Shown here: piece by piece, positions 6,453-8,728 of the stretch
Layout: each line of letters starts with the position of its first letter
Numbering within the stretch: the first letter of the stretch is position 1
From: Lachnospiraceae bacterium UBA7188
Lineage (GTDB): Bacteria; Bacillota; Clostridia; Lachnospirales; Lachnospiraceae
Direction of reading: 5' to 3'
Length of the DNA stretch: 8,728 nucleotides
NCBI GenBank assembly: GCA_002490995.1
Contig: DKVC01000015.1
Span: 1-8,728, forward strand
Translations under genes and position numbers: made by a program
The notes under the pieces: model-generated
Told to the model about the DNA's origin: nothing
Seen by the model: only the letters and a program-made list of their open reading frames with translations
The model's database searches: none

Positions 6453-7133
6453 TTATATTATCCCGATATCAGCTATTTTTATACGAAAGTCAGACAGCCT
6501 GTCCTCAAACTGTCCGTAAAAGTCCTTCTCTGTCTCATAAGGCTGCATATAAAACGTCTCCAGCATCAATAAATTAAGCCTTTTTGACCTGTCACTGTCC
6601 TCTTCCCCTGCCACGGTTTTCTCCAGGTGATCCAACAGAGCATGCCATTTACAGATGAAATCATGATTTCTTCCCTGATCCGGCGTGTCTATCCATTTAC
6701 TCACCTTTACCTTGGAACGGCCTGATGCTCCACATTCATTCACCTGAAAAAAATACAGAAAGTCGCCATTCTCATAATATCTTCCAAGTGGAAACAGCCG
6801 GCAGACTCCGGGACGGGCTTCATGAATGCTGCAGCGTCCATCTGTATTCAGGAAAACACATCGCTTCTCCCGTCCTGTCATTTTTATATTTGGCAGGATA
6901 ACGCCGTCCACTACATTCAGCTCTGCCAGCCCCTCATCAAGCAGACCGGGCAGCCCCTTTCCTATTCCCTGCTGCAGCCGATATACATCATAAGGGTCCA
7001 ATATAACAGACTTTCCCATATCGATACAGCATTTATAACAGCCTTTACATCCATGGGAATCCGCTTTTACCATATCATTGCTTTTATATAAGCGACCGTC
7101 AGAAATCTCTTCAAGAGAAACATGAAGTTTCAT
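6453..7133 (-). CDS. YkgJ-like cysteine-cluster protein
   Basis: The 226-residue soluble protein has the hallmark cluster GCKGCYKCC (Cys29, 32, 35, 36), then Cys92, Cys101 and Cys111 in RCVFLNTDGRCSIHEARPGVCRLFP, and further Cys134 and Cys161. This C-x2-C-x2-CC...C-x8-C-x9-C pattern defines the YkgJ/UPF0153 family, thought to bind zinc or an iron-sulfur cluster. The molecular function is not established. I start it at 7133, where GGAGGG lies 6 bases upstream, not at the in-frame ATG 39 bases earlier, which has no good site. It is the first gene after the promoter at 7193-7220, followed 40 bases later by the carboxypeptidase gene. No secretion signal is present, so it acts in the cytoplasm, and a functional link to the cell-wall enzyme is unproven. 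Confidence 0.88.
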   Translation of the reverse strand: MKLHVSLEEISDGRLYKSNDMVKADSHGCKGCYKCCIDMGKSVILDPYDVYRLQQGIGKGLPGLLDEGLAELNVVDGVILPNIKMTGREKRCVFLNTDGRCSIHEARPGVCRLFPLGRYYENGDFLYFFQVNECGASGRSKVKVSKWIDTPDQGRNHDFICKWHALLDHLEKTVAGEEDSDRSKRLNLLMLETFYMQPYETEKDFYGQFEDRLSDFRIKIADIGII

Positions 7134-7192
7134 CCCTATCCCTCCGCAATTCTTTAAAAGTTTCCGCCTCATTCCTCTCTTAATTAATGAAA

Positions 7193-7220
7193 ATTATACC
7201 AATCAGACCAGCAAAGTCAA
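7193..7220 (-). promoter_or_regulatory. Promoter for the ykgJ-like/carboxypeptidase unit
   Basis: On the minus strand, TTGACT (7215-7220), a 16-base spacer and a perfect TATAAT (7193-7198) precede the YkgJ-like gene. Transcription would begin near 7186 with a leader of about 50 bases. The stretch between this promoter and the terminator at 7315 is AT-rich, and I see no gene in it. Confidence 0.75.
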
Positions 7221-7310
7221 GTCTTCTCACTGAAATTACAGGTTTGGATTTTCTTAATTTTTTAAAAAGTCCACTCTTCTGTCCTGAAAAACCTGGAAAT
7301 CAACATAAAG

Positions 7311-7357
7311 AAAAATCCCGCAAATCCGTTTTTCAAAGCATTCCAGATTTGCGGGAT
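7311..7357 (-). terminator. Rho-independent terminator for the etfA unit
   Basis: A perfect 12-bp stem, ATCCCGCAAATC (7315-7326) with GATTTGCGGGAT (7346-7357), encloses a 19-base loop. Read on the minus strand it runs into TTTTTCTTTATG, a good T-tract, so it ends transcription coming from etfA about 150 bases upstream. It also shields the next promoter (7193-7220) from read-through. On the plus strand the following TTATCTTTTT is weaker and further away, and no plus-strand gene precedes it. Confidence 0.85.
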
Positions 7358-7386
7358 CCCGTATTATCTTTTTAGGAACCGGCGGA

Positions 7387-7462
7387 AAATAACCGCTGCA
7401 ATTTGTTCAGGGAAAAGCCCGGAAATACAATAAAAATTGCCGCAAACTCGTAGCGGTTATTT
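7387..7462. repeat. Inverted repeat downstream of etfA
   Basis: AAATAACCGCT (7387-7397) and AGCGGTTATTT (7452-7462) are perfect 11-base inverted repeats. Pairing could continue through TTTG/CAAA after a small mismatch. An alternative pairing, GCAATTT (7398-7404) with AAATTGC (7434-7440), is also possible. The right arm lies inside the interspersed repeat copy at 7423-7478. The structure would sit in the 3' untranslated region of the etfA transcript, before the terminator. Confidence 0.65.
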
Positions 7463-7478
7463 GTAGCCATTTCCTTAC
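7423..7478. repeat. Interspersed 3'-end repeat, copy 2
   Basis: This stretch matches positions 1-56 at 50 of 56 bases in the same orientation, and it also lies directly after a minus-strand gene (etfA, stop codon at 7505-7507). Similarity fades just past the shared CCTTAC. No open reading frame is associated with it. It may be a small intergenic repetitive element of the REP or MITE kind, or a conserved 3'-end signal. Confidence 0.7.
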
Positions 7479-7504
7479 TGTCCGGCTGTATAAGCAAGCC
7501 CGGA

Positions 7505-8551
7505 TTACTTCTTCGCAGCCAGCTCTGCGCGCAGCTTCTCGGTCAGGGCAGGAACGATCTTGTTCAGGTCGCCTACGATACCAAAGTCAGCCACATCGAA
7601 GATAGGAGCCGTATCATCCTTGTTGATGGCAATGATGATGTCAGACTCTTCCATACCTGCCAGATGCTGAATAGCGCCGGAGATACCGATTGCAAAGTAA
7701 ACATTGGGACGAACGGTCTTGCCGGTCTGTCCGACCTGCAGATCCTTGGGCTTCCAGCCTGCATCCACTACTGCACGGGAGCAGCTCACTGTACCGCCGA
7801 TTACCTCAGCCAGTTCATCCAGCATCTTGAAGTTCTCGGGGCTGCCCATTCCACGGCCGCCGGATACCAGGATTTTAGCATCCATGATGTCTACGGTCTC
7901 TGATACAGCCTTCACAACCTCCAGGATCTCCACATAATTATTGTTGGGTGTAAATCCGGGGTTGAACTCTTCCACATTGGCCTTTACACCAGCCTGTCTC
8001 TCCCTCTTCTGCATAACGCCGGGACGGACAGTTGCCATCTGAGGACGGAAATCAGGGCAGGCAATGGTAGCAATGGTATTGCCGCCGAAAGCGGGACGGG
8101 TCATCAGCAGCTGATTGTGCTTCTGCTCCTTGCCGGGAACGGGATTCAGCGGGAAATCGCCGATATCCAGCTGTGTACAGTCTGCTGTCAGGCCGGTATG
8201 GATTCTTGCGGAAACCCTGGGGCCAAGGTCACGTCCGATGGCAGTCGCACCTACCAGGAAGATTTCCGGCTTATACTTGTTAATCACGGAAGCCAGTGCA
8301 TGAGCGTAAGGCTCGGTTCTGTACTCCTTCAGCTCGGGATCATCCACCACGATAACTCTGTCTGCGCCGTATTCAGCCAGCTCGTCTGCCAGGCCCTTCA
8401 CGTCGCTTCCCACCAGTACAGCAGTCACCTCGGTGCCAAGATCTGCGGCCAGATCCTTGCCCTTGCCGATCAATTCAAAAGCAATGCTGTTGACGATATT
8501 GTCCACCTGCTGCGCGAAGACATATACGCCCTTATATTCTTCTAAATTCAT
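7505..8551 (-). CDS. etfA: Electron transfer flavoprotein, alpha subunit
   Basis: The 348-residue protein is the FAD-carrying subunit of a cytoplasmic heterodimer that passes electrons between acyl-CoA or lactate dehydrogenases and their partners. The N-terminal domain (1 to about 190) includes GATAIGRDLGPRVSARIHTG (101-120) and TADC (122-125). The C-terminal FAD domain includes VSGGRGMGSPENF (229-241), SRAVVDAGW (258-266), QVGQTGKTVRP (272-282) and the family signature YFAIGISGAIQHLAGM (285-300) with IAIN (307-310). The length is normal for clostridial EtfA. AGGAGG stands 7 bases before the ATG, so the start is secure. I see no promoter in the 177 bases upstream, so it is probably the distal gene of an operon entering from the right, most likely after etfB. 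An unusual repeat structure fills that space, and a terminator follows at 7315-7357. Confidence 0.96.
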   Translation of the reverse strand: MNLEEYKGVYVFAQQVDNIVNSIAFELIGKGKDLAADLGTEVTAVLVGSDVKGLADELAEYGADRVIVVDDPELKEYRTEPYAHALASVINKYKPEIFLVGATAIGRDLGPRVSARIHTGLTADCTQLDIGDFPLNPVPGKEQKHNQLLMTRPAFGGNTIATIACPDFRPQMATVRPGVMQKRERQAGVKANVEEFNPGFTPNNNYVEILEVVKAVSETVDIMDAKILVSGGRGMGSPENFKMLDELAEVIGGTVSCSRAVVDAGWKPKDLQVGQTGKTVRPNVYFAIGISGAIQHLAGMEESDIIIAINKDDTAPIFDVADFGIVGDLNKIVPALTEKLRAELAAKK

Positions 8552-8565
8552 TGTTTTTCCTCCTA

Positions 8566-8589
8566 TTTAAAGTCGCTGCGCGACGGCAC
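8566..8589. repeat. 24-base direct repeat, proximal copy with mini-hairpin
   Basis: This is identical over 24 bases to 8705-8728. It contains GTCGCTGCGCGAC (8572-8584), a 5-bp stem with a three-base loop. It ends next to the etfA ribosome binding site (AGGAGG at 8559-8564), so in the minus-strand transcript the mini-hairpin would sit only a few bases upstream of ribosome loading. Confidence 0.85.
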
Positions 8590-8594
8590 TAAAG

Positions 8595-8687
8595 GATGAA
8601 GTTCCTTCGGCGCACACTCAGGAGAGACAAATTTCATTCGTAAGTGATCTCATGAAATTTGCTCTCGTGCGCCTTCGCAACTTCATC
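8595..8687. repeat. 93-base imperfect palindrome between the direct repeats
   Basis: Four paired blocks stack in order: GATGAAGTT (8595-8603) with 8679-8687, GGCGCAC (8609-8615) with 8667-8673, GAGAG (8622-8626) with 8662-8666, and CAAATTTCAT (8628-8637) with 8652-8661. That is 31 exact pairs interrupted by a 5-by-5 internal loop and two one-sided bulges, with a 14-base apical loop. It contains no gene. It could fold as RNA in the leader of etfA or represent a mobile palindromic element. Confidence 0.85.
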
Positions 8688-8704
8688 TGTCCGGCGCCGC
8701 TGTT

Positions 8705-8728
8705 TTTAAAGTCGCTGCGCGACGGCAC
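8705..8728. repeat. 24-base direct repeat, distal copy at window edge
   Basis: This is a perfect copy of 8566-8589, starting 139 bases further right, with the same GTCGC-TGC-GCGAC mini-hairpin (8711-8723). The window ends here, so the identity may continue. If so, the 139-base unit could be part of a longer tandem array. Between the large palindrome and this copy lies a GC-rich stretch with the palindrome GGCGCC. Confidence 0.85.

Noticed and set aside
7352..7361. The 10-base palindrome CGGGATCCCG as an operator
   Set aside because: It overlaps the arm of the etfA terminator and no promoter is next to it.
7187..7375. A 62-codon plus-strand open frame in the gap between the YkgJ-like gene and etfA
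   Set aside because: It overlaps a minus-strand promoter and the etfA terminator, has no ribosome binding site and shows no protein-like pattern.
8566..8728. A CRISPR array
   Set aside because: Only two repeat copies are present, the 115-base stretch between them is a palindrome and not a spacer, and no cas gene is nearby.

Overview
The window reads as chromosome of a low-to-medium GC Gram-positive anaerobe, most likely a clostridial species of the Lachnospiraceae type. This is inference from gene content: oxygen-sensitive two-subunit Fe-S L-serine dehydratase, an electron-transfer flavoprotein (EtfA) of the fermentative clostridial kind, an S11 D-Ala-D-Ala carboxypeptidase anchored by its N-terminus, a YkgJ-type cysteine-cluster protein, strong GGAGG ribosome binding sites and near-consensus sigma-A promoters. 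No rRNA, tRNA, CRISPR array, phage gene or transposase gene is visible.

Layout. (1) 53-3036, minus strand: a run of four genes read right to left. They are a 67-residue XRE-type regulator, a small four-helix membrane protein overlapping it by ATGA, then after 95 bases an ABC ATPase and a 12-helix membrane protein overlapping it by 8 bases. A consensus promoter (3145-3172) with two near-identical 15-base putative operator repeats lies upstream of the regulator, which suggests autoregulation. (2) 3298-5044, plus strand: a divergent promoter, then sdaAB and sdaAA, the two subunits of L-serine dehydratase (serine to pyruvate and ammonia). (3) 5092-5122: a perfect 13-bp hairpin between convergent units. 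(4) 5150-7220, minus strand: promoter, a YkgJ-like protein, then a DacA-like carboxypeptidase 40 bases downstream. (5) 7315-7507: a strong minus-strand terminator and a palindromic repeat region that close the last unit. (6) 7505-8551, minus strand: etfA, whose upstream partner (probably etfB) lies outside the window. (7) 8566-8728: a striking nested repeat element directly upstream of the etfA ribosome binding site.

The protein-coding genes are mostly ordinary housekeeping and accessory genes, and I see no new multi-gene defence or biosynthetic system. The most unusual DNA is non-coding. One item is the structured element in front of etfA: a 93-base imperfect hairpin flanked by perfect 24-base direct repeats, each able to form its own small hairpin. 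Another is a 56-base repeat (50 of 56 identical) found right after two different minus-strand genes, at 1-56 and 7423-7478; the second copy forms half of a larger palindrome. The paired operator-like repeats around the regulator promoter are the third item worth testing.
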